Assembly (NCBI GenBank): GCA_958450365.1
Contig: CAUEEP010000400.1
Location: 186,001 to 250,000 of the forward strand
Direction: 5' to 3'
DNA from: Mesorhabditis belari
Taxonomy: Eukaryota > Nematoda > Chromadorea > Rhabditida > Rhabditidae
DNA: 64,000 bases
The notes below the pieces were generated by a model. That model made no database searches. It was not told the origin of the DNA and was given only the letters and a program-made list of their open reading frames with translations. Of the stretch, positions 20,472 through 31,539 are shown piece after piece. The stretch's first letter is position 1. Each line of letters begins with the position of its first letter. The translations under genes and the position numbers were made by a program.

Positions 20472-22799
20472 ATGGCCGTCGGTCTATTCATCACGATTCT
20501 CCTCCTTTTCCATCAAATTTCTTCGTCGATTCAACAAAGCAATCAAGTGGATCCATTCACGTATTCTTTTCCCTTCAAATAGCTATGTTTTCAAACATTC
20601 AGATCTCCAAATGATCAAGATGAGATTCGTGTCGTCGTACTTTGAAGTTGGTCAGAAAGAGATTTTTCGATGATCTTAGGTTTCAGCAGTTAAAAGGATT
20701 ACCGGATGCCGTCCGCTTGGGATCTTGTCAAAGAAATTTGATCAAATCAATAAAGATCAATAGATTTAAAATCAATAGAGCAAATTTGATAGAACAAACA
20801 AAAAATAGGCTTGAGCATCTCAATCACAAGACTTTTCAGGAATGAAACCCAACAAGAACTCGTCGAGGCCCGAGGAAAAATCTGCGGACTCGAGGCGGAA
20901 ATGTGGGTGAAACCAACAAATCTTGAAGAATTCAAGCTCATCTTTTTCAGTCAATGCGAAGAAAAGGAAAGAAATGATGAATTCACGAAGATCAACTCGA
21001 AAATCTCGCAAAGTGATGATCGATCGACGAAGATTGGTCCTGATTTGAAAAGGATGTGAGCCTTGAGATTCGTTAAAGAAATATCTGAGGATGAGACACT
21101 TCTAGAGATTCCAAAGTCACCGAAATGTCAAGGGTCATCTACACGAAAATGGCTCAAATTGAGACGGATTTAATGGGGAAAATCGCGAAGTTGAAGGCTG
21201 ATTTGGTTGACGAAAGGGAGAGAAATCGAGAATTGGAAAGGAAAATCGCCAAGACGAAAAGGAAGAACGACGATCTCGAAACACAATTGTACTAATTTTG
21301 TAATTTTCTTTTTTTTTGACAAGCTCAATATATGGTTAAAATGCAAATAGCTATGTTTTGAACCAAGCCAATCCATAGAGCGAGTTTAATAGAATAAACA
21401 ATATATGGTTAAAATGCGAGCTTTTTTCAGAAAAACTCAAAATACGGAAGTGAGAGACGGTAAAGCCAAGATTGGAGAGCTCGACGGGAAAATCAACGCG
21501 TTGCAGCGCAAAAACTCTGGCCTCGAAACCCAAATGTGAGTTCATTTGGTATTTCTTGTCGCCTGAGACTTGAGAAAGCAGTTTTTTTTGACCCCCAGAA
21601 CACAATTCCAAAAATGGCCCAAATTGAGGCGAATTTAATGGGGAAAATCACGCAGTTGGAGGCTGCTTTGTGGGTTCAACAACATTCGAATCTAACTATC
21701 TCCTGTAGACTGAGACTTGAGAAAACAGTTTTTTCACGCCCAAAACACCTATCCCACTCAATTCAAACAATTCCTCTCAAGACAATTTGAAAGGGAAAAC
21801 AAAACGGCCGAAATGGTGAAGTTGCGGGCAGATTTGTGAGTTTTTTTAAGAAAAAGGATTGAGTATTTGTTTACAAAGTTTGGCGTAAAGTTTTTCGAAG
21901 AAATTCAGAAATCGAACGATGAATTCGATCCTGGAACCGGATGAATGGTCGTATTTGGCAAAAACCGCTTCTTGGTACAAGGTTTGGTGGATGTTCGAAA
22001 CCAGGATCATCTTCATCTCAAGGTTATCGAAAAATGGATGACATTTGATGACGCCGTGGCATATTGTGCGAGTCGAAAGGGCCATTTGGTCACAATTCAC
22101 AGTCAGGAAGAGAACGATTTTGTTTGGGAACTCGGTAAGAAATCGAAATGATTCAATTCTCAAAAATTCATGATTTTCGTAGAAATTTATGTTTTATAAA
22201 CCAAAAACAATCGAGATTTATTTCAGCGAAAACTGCTCAGCGCTTTCATGGGTTCTGGATCGGACTGAAGGTTGAATTTTCCTTATTGAGAGAAATAAAT
22301 AAATATATAGAAACTAATGATTCTTTCAGCCATTTCCGGAAGGCTTTTTGTGAGAAAATGATTCGTTTGGCTAATAGTTCTTTGATAGAAATCATAGTTT
22401 CAATTGGGTAACTAGAAGAATTTCAAGAAGAAAAAAGGAAAATCGGATCGAAATATCAATGTCTAAACATAAAAATTTCTTTATTCAGAGAAATCCGAAC
22501 AAAGAAAATGCTTTTGAATGGATGGATGGAAGTTCGGTGGATTTCACGGATTGGGGGGTCGGACACCCGAGTTCGTACACCCACACTTATGTGAGATTTT
22601 CAACGTGAAATCATCGATATTTATTCCAGTTTCCAATACAAAATTTGATTCAATCTTAGGAGATTTTATTTTTGTGAAATAAGGCAAAGGATTTCGATCG
22701 GAAATAAACTCATTTCAGCTTTCGAGCGGCGATGGGGAATGGCTGGTCTATGCTCCTACCCAGTTGGGTCTTATCTGCAAAATTCGCTCTCAATTCTGA
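20472..22799 (+). CDS. Signal-bearing coiled-coil C-type lectin, L3 (336 aa model)
   Basis: Exons: 20472-20560, 20840-20902, 20951-21055, 21106-21288, 21431-21535, 21782-21835, 21909-21981, 22023-22134, 22227-22270, 22489-22590, 22719-22799. Total 1011 nt, open. The ancestral start (ATG in L6 and L10) is ACG at 20463-20465, so the next Met, three codons on, is used. The protein begins MAVGLFITILLLFHQIS, a signal peptide or signal anchor, then a stalk with SQSDDRSTKIG and ELERKIAKTKRKNDDLETQL, then the CTLD: WSYLAKTASWYK, AVAYCASRKGHL, FWIGLK, FEWMDGSSVDF, DGEWLVY, LICK. A possible exon at 20603 is out of frame and is left out. Membrane-bound type II versus secreted cannot be told from sequence. 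Confidence 0.7.
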
Positions 22800-22924
22800 T
22801 AAATCCTTATTCTTTTCTGTGGACAAAAAGCAATAAATTCCATTTTATTCAATCTTCTGAAAACACACAACTGCACATTACCTTTTTCTTTATCTCTGAA
22901 TCCTTTGTTCAAAATCTCATATAA

Positions 22925-23125
22925 AAAGTTTTCCCAAAAACCCGGAATTCCGCCTGAAGCTGCAAGTATTTTGCTCTCTCTTCGCTCCTGAACAGACCAT
23001 TAGATAAACGTGTTGAACATCAATGGACATCAGCATGAGGAAACTGAAAATTCTTCGTGAAGGTCGCTCTTCTCGTCCCTCAACTCGTCGATTTGTCTTT
23101 GAGTTTTTTTCCCTTTTTGTTCTCA
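22925..23125 (-). pseudogene. Relic stalk exons convergent to L3
   Basis: The same SDERA-type and DEKSDLHEEL-type exon relics as at 600-790, here on the minus strand and tail-to-tail with L3. The L3 3' UTR ends roughly 100 nt before it. No CTLD follows. Confidence 0.45.
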
Positions 23126-23386
23126 CTGTTTGTTTTGTAGGCGGAGATTTTTCGGAGATCAGAAAAAGCAGAAACCCGTGTGGGCTTGAATGAAAAAATT
23201 ATTCTTGTGGGTAGTTATTAAATGATCGTAATGAAGAGAGAGGCTTTCAAACAATGATGATCAATCACCTTCTTATATATGAACTGGGTTCTGGTTTGAG
23301 ATGTGCAGATGGCTTTCTGTGAGTTTTGGGTTTTTAAGCCAGCTTCTTCAAAGCACTCACTCATTGATTGCCGGATAGTAAATCGA

Positions 23387-24751
23387 AAATGGCTCAAATT
23401 GAGACGGATTTAATGGGGAAAATCGCGAAGTTGGAGGCTGATTTGGTTGACGAAAGGGAGAGAAATCGAGAATTGGAAAGGAAAATCGCCGAGACGAAAA
23501 GGAAGAACGACGATCTCGAAACACAATTGTACTAATTTTGTAACTTTCTTTTTGACAAACTCAATATATAGGTAAAATGCGAACTTTTTTCAGAAGAACT
23601 CAAAATACGGAAGTGAGAAACGGAAAAGCCAAGATTGGAGAGCTCGAAGGGAAAATCAACGCGTTGCAGAGCAAGAACTCTGACCCCGAAACCCAAATGT
23701 GAGTCTATTTGGTATCTCTTGTGGACTTTTTCAGTTTTTTCAGTGATCGGTTTTTTGCAGGCAGATTCATTCGTTTTTTTAAGGAAATAGATTGAGTATT
23801 TGTCTAAAGGACTAATGTTTTCCGAAGAAATCCAGAAATCGAACCATGAATCTCTTGGATTTGTTTCGGGATGGATGGTCCTATTTGGCAAAAACCGCTT
23901 CTTGGTACAAGGTTTGGTGGATGTTGTGAACCAGGATTATCTTCATCTCAAGGTGATAGAACAAGGAATGTCATTCGATGAAGCCGTGGCATATTGTGCG
24001 AGTCAAAAGGGCCATTTGGTCCGGAAGTCCGGAAGAGAACGATTTTGTTCAGAAACTCGGTAAGAAATCGAAATGATTCAATTCTGAAAATTCATGATTT
24101 TCGTAGAAATTTATGCTTTATAAACCAAAAACAACCGATATTTATTTCAGCGAAAACTGTTAGTTCGAACTGGGATTTCTGGATCGGACTGCAGGTTGAA
24201 TTTTTTTTTATCGAAAGAAATAAATACATAGAATGTAATGATTCTTTGGCCATTTCCGGAAGACTCTTTGTGAAATAATGATTCGTTTGGCTAATAGTTC
24301 TTTGATAGAAATAATGGTTTCAATTGGGTAACTAGAAGAATTTCAAGAAGAAAAAAGGAAAATCGGATCGAAATATCAATGTCTAAACATAAAAATTTCT
24401 GTATTCAAAGAAATCCGAACAAAGAAAATGCTTTTGAATGGATGGATGGAAGTTCGGTGGATTTCACGGATTGGGATGAAAGAACGGGACAACCGAATTC
24501 GTACACCCACGTATGTGAGATTTTCAACGTGAAATCACGATATTTATTCCAATTTCCAATGCATAATTTGATTCAAAAGTATTTGGATCAATCTTAGAAG
24601 ATTTCTTTTTGTGAAATAAGGCAAAGTGTTACATCATGGAATTTGATCAGAAATGAACTCATTTCAGCTTGGGAGCTACGATGGGAAATGGCGGGGGTAT
24701 GCTCCTACCTATCAGTTGGGTCTTATCTGCAAAAGAAGCTCTCAATACTGA
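23387..24751 (+). pseudogene. C-type lectin L4, frameshifted
   Basis: Stalk exons 23387-23528 and 23595-23699, and CTLD exons from about 23837 to 24751, match L3 and L9. In the exon from 23954 a net 5-nt loss after GCCATTTGGTC destroys the SIHSQEEN frame. The exon at 24414 ends CACCCAC with a new gtatgt donor. The last exon (24668-24751) is intact and reads LGSYDGKW...LICKRSSQY. No N-terminal exon precedes it: sequence before 23387 is unrelated (25 of the first nt are AT-rich filler). Likely a truncated pseudogene. Confidence 0.7.
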
Positions 24752-24884
24752 TAAATTCTTTGTGTTCTTTTCTGTGAACAAAAGCCAATAAATCCGATTT
24801 TATTCAATCTTCTGAAAACACACAACTGCACATTATCTTTTTCTTTATTTCTCGACTGTTTGTTCTCATATAAAAAGTTTTCCC

Positions 24885-25100
24885 AAAAACCCAGAATTCC
24901 GCCTGAAGCTGCAAGTATTTTGCTCTCTCGTCGCTCCTGAATAGACTATTAGATAAACGTGCTGAACATCAATGGACATCAGCATGAGGAAACTGACAAT
25001 TCTTCGTGAAGGTCGCGCTTCTCGTCCCTCAGTCGTCGATTTGTCTTTGATTTTTGTTCCTGAACTTCTCAAAAATTTGATTTTTGCTTTTTTTCGACTC
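24885..25100 (-). pseudogene. Relic stalk exons convergent to L4
   Basis: Same relic pair as behind L3, minus strand. Part of the 3' module duplicated with each lectin unit. Confidence 0.45.
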
Positions 25101-25392
25101 ACTGTTGGTTCTGTAGGCGAAGATCTTGGTCTCTTTCTGGCTAATCATAACGACTAAGCAAGTAGATAATGTATGTATGTATTGTAGACATAATGAGCTT
25201 TATATGTCTTCATAGTCAAAGGCGAGGAAATCCCATTTCTAGACGAAATTGGTTCGATGAAATCATTTAGCTATGTACATATTAGTGATATTGTACATTA
25301 TACTCTTTCAACAACTCTGTTCCATTCACAGACAAACCTGACTAATTGATTTTAACAAAGATCTCTTTTCAATCAAAGGAGCCCCTATTAGT

Positions 25393-25446
25393 CCAAATTA
25401 AATAGAATAACGGCATAGATCGAAAGCTCGGCGTTCCGTGGTTCGA
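25393..25446 (+). repeat. Left arm of inverted repeat around the 25.4-27.3 kb island
   Basis: The text agaataacggcatagatcga through cgttccgtggttcgatcggg is repeated in reverse complement at 27268-27320 and directly, in shorter form, near 54428-54475. It belongs to the 3' flank shared by lectin units L4 (+) and L5 (-), which face each other here. Confidence 0.75.
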
Positions 25447-25795
25447 TCGGGAGGCGATCAATTGGTTATCGTTTTCCAGATTAGCTCAAGTGCCTAGATT
25501 AGGAACCCCTCTAAATAGATGGAATGAGCTCGATTTTGATGAAAGGATAGTACTTTAGTGAAAAATTCGATTTATGTTTTTTTGAGTTTTGAAATGCTTT
25601 TGAATGGACGAATCGAAGTTCGGTGGATTTGACGAATTAGTTAAAGTTGGTCTTATCGTAAAAGATCGTAAAAATTCGTAAAAATGGAATTTCTACGGAT
25701 TCCTCTACGGGTTTAAATCAAATGAATCCGTAACTTATATTAATCCTCATTATTTGTTGTTTTTTGAAATGAAAATTCGGGTCAAAAAATTCGCA

Positions 25796-25981
25796 TTATT
25801 TTTCCGCCAACCCAATAACATTCTCGTAATTAGTCCAAGTTTCATCAGACGACAAATTCGAATCCCAAAAACCAGCAGCTTTAAGGAAATTAAGGAATGA
25901 CAAGGAATCTGGGTGTGGAGGTAAAGAATCTTTCTTTTTGAAATGTTTTGAAGTGATGTCTCGTCCATTTACCCATTCCAC
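25796..25981 (-). other. Unidentified 61-codon ORF
   Basis: An open frame MEWVNGRDITSKHF...ENVIGLAEK with ordinary amino-acid composition. It has no close copy in the window and no splice partners I can find. It may be a chance ORF or an isolated exon. Confidence 0.2.
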
Positions 25982-26325
25982 TACTTCGATTTTGTTTTAT
26001 CAAAAAGTTTGCCTTCTTCAAAACTTCAATCACATTTATTTTACAAACCCAAACTTAGCATTTGAAATTTAGCAAAAATTCGTCGTGTGGGCGGTGAAAG
26101 GCCAACAAAAATGCATCATTTGATCTCTTTATTGGATTTAGTGAGTTTTCAATAACAGTTTGACCAAAGCTTGCTCTACAAAGCCTAGCACGGTCATTCC
26201 AATTCTAGCTTAACAATAAAATGAATAGACTTGGCATTCAATAACAAATTGACCAATTCACGAGATCAAACTAGGCGAATGACCTCTATAAAATGACTGC
26301 TCGACCAAAAAGTTGCTTACACTCA

Positions 26326-26869
26326 ATGAGAATGCAAACACTTTTCTGGACAACTCTTCTGATGCTCGTTGGTGAGTGTTGGACTTTTTCGGATAAATCC
26401 TGTTCTCATTTCGCTTCAGTAGTCAGTTTCAGACTTGTCATTTTATCCATTTAAAACATTTCCTAGCTCTAGCTCCTTCACTTTGCGTGGAACCATCAGG
26501 CATTCGTCACTTTCGTCATATCTCCGAATGCACATGGGCTTGCAAATCGAAAACTCCTTTAGCTAATGTGCAGAAGTGTTGTGTTGTAGGTATTTTGTCT
26601 CAAAGAAATCCAAATCTTGATTCAATCTAATCTCAACTTTCAAAGGATTGGGAAAAGTAAGATTTGCATAAACAGCTCTAGTTTTTTTCTTCTTTATTAA
26701 GGAATTATTTTAGCAGCAAAAAGCTGGGAACTGGGGCACGTGTACTCAATACTTTCAAGCAGTTTGTGCAAGGAAAGACGTGACTTGGTCAGCTGATGGG
26801 GAAACTCTCTGCTCGTATTATGGCTTCGGTTTCGAATGTATGGATCGATATCAATTGGGTGGAAGCTAA
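26326..26869 (+). CDS. Small secreted cysteine-rich protein (111 aa model)
   Basis: Exons 26326-26371, 26467-26589, 26646-26656 and 26714-26869 total 336 nt and stay open. The first exon gives a signal peptide (MRMQTLFWTTLLMLV, continued by ALAPS). The mature part has nine to ten Cys: LCVEPSG, ECTWACKS, QKCCVV, then GTCTQYF, AVCARK, LCSYYG and FECMD. The 11-nt third exon (GATTGGGAAAA) is needed to reach the Cys-rich frame of exon 4; skipping it gives a stop 27 codons later. Its acceptor (ctttcaaag) is weak. A TATA-like ctataaaa lies about 40 nt before the ATG and AATAAA follows at 26883. It resembles secreted defence or effector peptides in form only; no family recognised. Confidence 0.6.
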
Positions 26870-27267
26870 TGCTTTATGATGAGAATAAATTTGGACAAAT
26901 TGTGTGCATTCTGGCACAAAACAAATATGAAACGCAATCGAGAACATATCAATGCTAAGCTCAACGTAAGTTGTCGACACCACTAGTCATAGCTTCCAAA
27001 ATTTCCATTTAAGATAGTAAGTCAATCAATTTGTGGATATCACCGACCTAATGTAAACGAGTATTCACGCTTTTTAATCCTAACTTTGAAAAAAGTATTG
27101 CTTACCTTCAAAAAATACAAAGTTTGAAAACATACAGTCCTGATACAAGGATGGTGACATGGAATTAGTACTAAATTATTCGCGAAACTAACCAGAACAA
27201 ACATGATCAGTCAAACAGATTCAGTGTTCAGAGCCATTCCACAAAATGATAGCAAATTAATCGCCGC

Positions 27268-27320
27268 CCGATCGAATCACGGAACGCCGAGCTTTCGATC
27301 TATGCCGTTATTCTATTCTA
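27268..27320 (-). repeat. Right arm of inverted repeat around the 25.4-27.3 kb island
   Basis: Reverse complement of 25393-25446. It directly abuts the 3' end of lectin L5, as the left arm follows L4. Confidence 0.75.
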
Positions 27321-27412
27321 GAAAAAAACAATCTGCAGTTGTGTGTTTTCAGAAGAATGAATCAGATTGAAGTTATTGGTTTTTGTCCATAGATAGGAAG
27401 ATAAAGCATTTC

Positions 27413-28585
27413 TCAGAACTGAGAGCTCCTTTTGCAAATAAAAGAAAGCTGATCGGTTGGAGAAATGGCCACCCATTTCCCATCGTCGCCCCCAAGCTGA
27501 AATGTGTTCATTTCTGATGGAAATACTTGGATAAAACACTTTGCGTTATTCTACACAAAGAAATCTCCTAAGATTGATCCAGATATTTTAGGATTAACTA
27601 TGCATTGGAAATTAGAATAAATATTGAGATAAATATAAATATTTCACGTTGAAAATCTCGCCACACCGTGGGTGCTCCAATCCGGCTCTCCCGGATACCA
27701 ATTCGTGAAATCCACCGAACTTCCATCCATCCATTCAAAAGCATTTGCTTTGTTCGGATTTCTCTGAATAAAGAAATTTTTGTGTTTTACTGTTGATATT
27801 TCATCCTATTTTTTTCCATTTCAACTCAAACTATTTAAAACATTTTAAAACTATTCTAGTCTTTCAATTCAAACTATGATTTCTATCCGATTTTCCTTTC
27901 TAATTATTGAAATCATTCTGGTTTCCCAATCGAAACCATTATTTCTATCAAAGAACTATCAGTCAAATGAATTTTTTCTACAAAGAGCGTTCCGAAAATG
28001 GCTGAAAAAATCTCAAAAAAGAATTAAGTTTAACATTATGCCTTTCAATAAGAAAAATACAACCTTTAGTCCGATCCAGAACCCTTCTTTCGAATAAACA
28101 GTTTTCGCTAAAAAAAAATCTTGTTTTTGGTTTATAAAGCATACATTTCTGCAAAAATCATGGGTTTTCAGAGTTGAATCATTTCGATTTCTTACCGAGT
28201 TTCCAAACAAAATCGTTCTCTTTCTGACTGTGAATTGAGACTAAATGGCTCTTTCGACTCGCACAATATGCCTCGGCTTCATCGAATGAAATTCTTTGAT
28301 CGACAACCTTGAGATGAAGATAATCCTGGTTCACAACATCCACCAAACCTTGTACCAAGAAGCGGCTTTTGCCAAATTCGACCATCCATTCAGATCCAAG
28401 AAAGTCATCGTTCGATTTCTGAATCTTCGTTTTGTTTTCCCTTTCAAATTGTCTAAAGAGGAATTGATTGGATTGAGTGGAATGGGTGTTTGGGAAATGA
28501 AAAAACTGTTTTCTTAAGTCTCAGTCGACAAGAGATGCCAAATGAACTCACATTTGAGCCACATTCGGTGATTTTCCTTGCCCTA
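27413..28585 (-). pseudogene. C-type lectin L5, 5'-truncated
   Basis: CTLD exons 28418-28349, 28307-28196, 28107-28064, 27763-27662 and 27496-27413 are all open and match L9: WSNLAKAASWYK, AEAYCASRKSHL, FWIGLK, FEWMDGSSVDF, FICKRSSQF. The exon ending at 27662 has a GC donor instead of GT. The small stalk exon before the CTLD has lost its 3' half and intron, and the next stalk exon (near 28545-28580) is reduced to about 12 codons. No N-terminal exon is present, so the domain is intact but the gene start is missing. Confidence 0.7.
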
Positions 28586-28649
28586 AAAGGAGTTTTGTTA
28601 GTTAACAATCTGTCATAACAAAGAATAACCAGAGAGAGAAGAAGATTCA

Positions 28650-28800
28650 CAACTCGGCCTTTAGCTCCTTTAGCTGCTAGGTAGGAGGATTAACCACCCA
28701 TTCCCCATCGCCGCTCCAAGGCTGAAATGTGTTCATTTCTTATGGAAATCCTTCGATATAACACTTTGCGTTATTTCACAAAAAGAAATCTGCTGAGATT
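28650..28800 (-). pseudogene. Relic of a lectin last exon
   Basis: The sequence gctgctaggtaggaggattaaccacc...ttccccatcgccgctccaaggctgaaatg matches the last CTLD exon and its acceptor in reverse orientation, followed by the C-D intron text (gatataacactttgcgttatttc). Heavily decayed; another lectin copy began here. Confidence 0.5.
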
Positions 28801-28859
28801 GATCGAAATATTTTTGGATTAATCCAAAAGATAGATCCAAAACGACCCAAATAGATCCA

Positions 28860-29600
28860 AATTGGAATCCAGGAATTCAAATAGACTAATTTTATTATAA
28901 AACCTGTGATTGATCTTGAAATTGGCATGAATCGTGATGAAAGCTGGCTGTTAAAACCAAAGCCAACACTGAAACTAAACCCAGCAAGGTCTAGTTTTCA
29001 CAGCTTGGTGGACTCTTCTTTTGGAAGTTATGGACTGGCTAGACAGAGCCAATTTCTAAAAGTGTCTGAAGGCTTTTTTGCCCAAACATGTGAGATGTTG
29101 GACTTTCTCTGTCAAAGACCTTGTAGTATAATAGTTTAAACTCAAAGACACCGACTCACATCGGTGCAATTTGCGTTTTTTGATGAATTTTAATGAAAGA
29201 TGTGTCATTCTACACAAAAAAATGTACTCATTTCAAAACAGGAAAAAAACGGAGAACCCCGGGAACCCCTTTTTTTCGAAGCCTTTAACTCGGTGACATC
29301 GCAAAATCGAAAGATGCAAGGTGATAGAATGGATTTATTAGATTCTTATCTTCCTTTTCACACCAAAAGCAAGCAATTATAAAGCCTCCACAAAAACTAG
29401 TAGTATTGTGAATCTAAAAATAACTGTCTGTCTGTTTGTAATGACCTCAGAAAGCGACTTTTAAATGCTCAAAATTCCATTCTCAAACATCTATTCCGGC
29501 TCGTCAAAACAGTTATTCCTGCCCTTTGGGCCGTCAAAACTTTCACTTTGGCACTTTGGCATCGTCGCTCCATTCATTCCTCCCATTTCCTTGAATTCAA
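28860..29600. other. No recognisable gene
   Basis: Only short ORFs without repeat partners or domain patterns. Nothing assigned. Confidence 0.4.
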
Positions 29601-29633
29601 AACCTTGAATTTCGAATTCACCAATCGATCAGA

Positions 29634-31168
29634 ATGGGTGTGATGGCCGTCGGTCTATTCATCACGATTTTCCTTCTTTTCCATCGAATTTCTTCGTCAA
29701 AGTAGGTCAGAAAGGGATTTTCGATGATCTTAGATTTCAGCAGTAGAGACGAGGGTTCGTCGTCCATTGATACCGTCCATCCCATCAATTTGAGGTCTTG
29801 TCAAAGAAATTTGTGGGTTTTTTTGGAGAAAAGTAAATCAATAAAGCGAATTTGGTAGAATGAACAAGAAATAGGTTTGCGTGTCCCAATGACAAGACTT
29901 TTCAGGAGTAAAACCCAACAAGAACTCGTCGAGGCTCGAGGAAAAATCTGCGAACTCTGCGAACGACCGACGAAGATTGGTGCTGCTTTGAAAGCCGGGA
30001 TGTGAGTCTTGAGATCGCTTAAAGAAATATCTAAGAATGAGACACATCTAGAGATTCCAAAGTCGCCGAAATGTCAAGGACCATCTCCACGAAAATGGAC
30101 CAAATCGAGGCGGATTTAATGGGAAAAATCACGAAGTTGGAGGCCGATTTGTGGGTCCAACAATATTAGAATCTATCTCTTGTCGACTGAGACTTGAGAA
30201 AACTCCCAAAACGCCTATTCCACACAATCCAATCAATTCCTCTCTAGACAATTTGGAAGGGAAAACAAAACGGCCGAAATCGCGAAGTTGCAGGAGGATT
30301 TGTGAGTTCTTTTTAAGGAAAAGGATTGATTATTCGTTTTAAAAGTCTGAAGTAAATTTTTCGAAGAAATTCAGAAATCGAACGATGATTCACTTGGATC
30401 TCTTGGATCTGGAGGGATGGTCGTATTTGCCGAAAACCGCTTCTTGGTACAAGGTTTGGTGGATGTTGTGAACCAGGATTATCTTCATCTCAAGGCTTCC
30501 GTTCATCAAAAGACATTTGATGAAGCCGAGGCTTATTGTGCGAGTCGAAAGGGTCATTTAGTCTCAATTCACAGTCAGGAAGAGAACGATTTTGTTGAGA
30601 AAATCGGTAAGAAATCGAAATCATTTAATTCTGAAAATTCATGATTTTTGTAAAAATTGATGCTTTATAAACCAAAAACAATCGAGATTTATTTCAGCGA
30701 AAAATGTCGGTTCGGATTGGTGGTTTTGGAACGGACTAAAGGTTGAATTTTTCTTATTGAAAGACATAAATAAATGGAAAGTAATCATTCTTTCGGCCAT
30801 TATCGGAAGGCTCTTTGTGAAGGAAAATCGGATCGAAATATCAATGTCTAAGCATAAGAATTTCTTCATTCAGAGAAATTCGAACAAAGGAAATGCTTTT
30901 GAATGGACGGATGGAAGTTCGGTGGATTTATTTAATTGGGATCCGGGACACCCGAGTTCGAGAACCCAGGCTGCGGTGAGACTTTCAGTGTGAAATCACC
31001 AATATTTATTCCTATTTCCAATGCATAATTAATCTCAAAATAGTCCGATCAATTTGAGGAGACTTCTTTGTGTGAAATAATGCAAAGTGTTTTATCAAAG
31101 GATTTCCATCAGAAATGCACACATTTCAGCTTCCGAGCCACGATGGGAAATGGCTGGTCTATCCTTAG
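29634..31168 (+). CDS. Signal-bearing C-type lectin L6 with truncated domain (230 aa model)
   Basis: Exons 29634-29701, 29906-30001, 30052-30150, 30248-30301, 30375-30453, 30495-30606, 30698-30741, 30874-30975 and 31130-31168 total 693 nt, open. Starts MGVMAVGLFITIFLLFHRIS (signal peptide/anchor), then a short stalk (QQELVEARGKICELCE, MDQIEADLMGKITKLEADL), then the CTLD: WSYLPKTASWYK, AEAYCASRKGHL, FWNGLK (Ile to Asn in the WIGL motif), FEWTDGSSVDL. The last exon stops after DGKWLVYP, before the final strand and Cys, because the sequence switches at about 31170 to a piece of the unrelated gene U. Probably misfolded or a pseudogene, though formally open. Confidence 0.55.
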
Positions 31169-31171
31169 AAT

Positions 31172-31394
31172 TTAGACCCGACATATTCAAAATTCTATCC
31201 ATGCTATCGTTGACGAACTCGGTTCAGGCAATAAAGTCTCGAAAATGGCAAGAAAGCTGTTACACTTGTTGAAAGATAAAAGTGAGTATTCAAAGTTAAA
31301 TAATAAAACAAAATTAAAACTTTTGGAACATGAATGGAATGCGGAGATTATTGAAGTTATTTCTACAAAAGTTCGGCTTATTCTGGAAAAAGGT
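31172..31394 (+). pseudogene. Gene U fragment, copy 1
   Basis: Matches the 35.4-35.6 kb copy (SISMLWLTNLVQAIK-type text, the exon with VDELGSGNK, then NNKTKLKLLEHEWNAEI). It joins lectin L6 on the left and, at about 31395, a lectin intron on the right. The same junction between U and the lectin intron recurs near 62490 on the other strand. Confidence 0.55.
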
Positions 31395-31539
31395 GAAATC
31401 ATCGATATTTATTCATTTATTTATTTCCAATGCATAGTTAATTCAAAAATGTTTCTATCACTCTGAGGAAATTTCCTTTTTTTCTTTGTGTGCAGAAAAG
31501 TGATTCTTTTCTGTGAAATGTCTGCCCAAATGTTACGAT

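Noticed and set aside
21942..21944. TGA that looked like a nonsense codon in lectin L3
   Set aside because: It is in the shadow frame that reads through the 41-nt intron. In the true frame the text is DEWSYLAK and open.
24385..24600. 72-codon ORF over the L4 penultimate exon
   Set aside because: Only the exon part is real; the rest reads into the intron after the donor.
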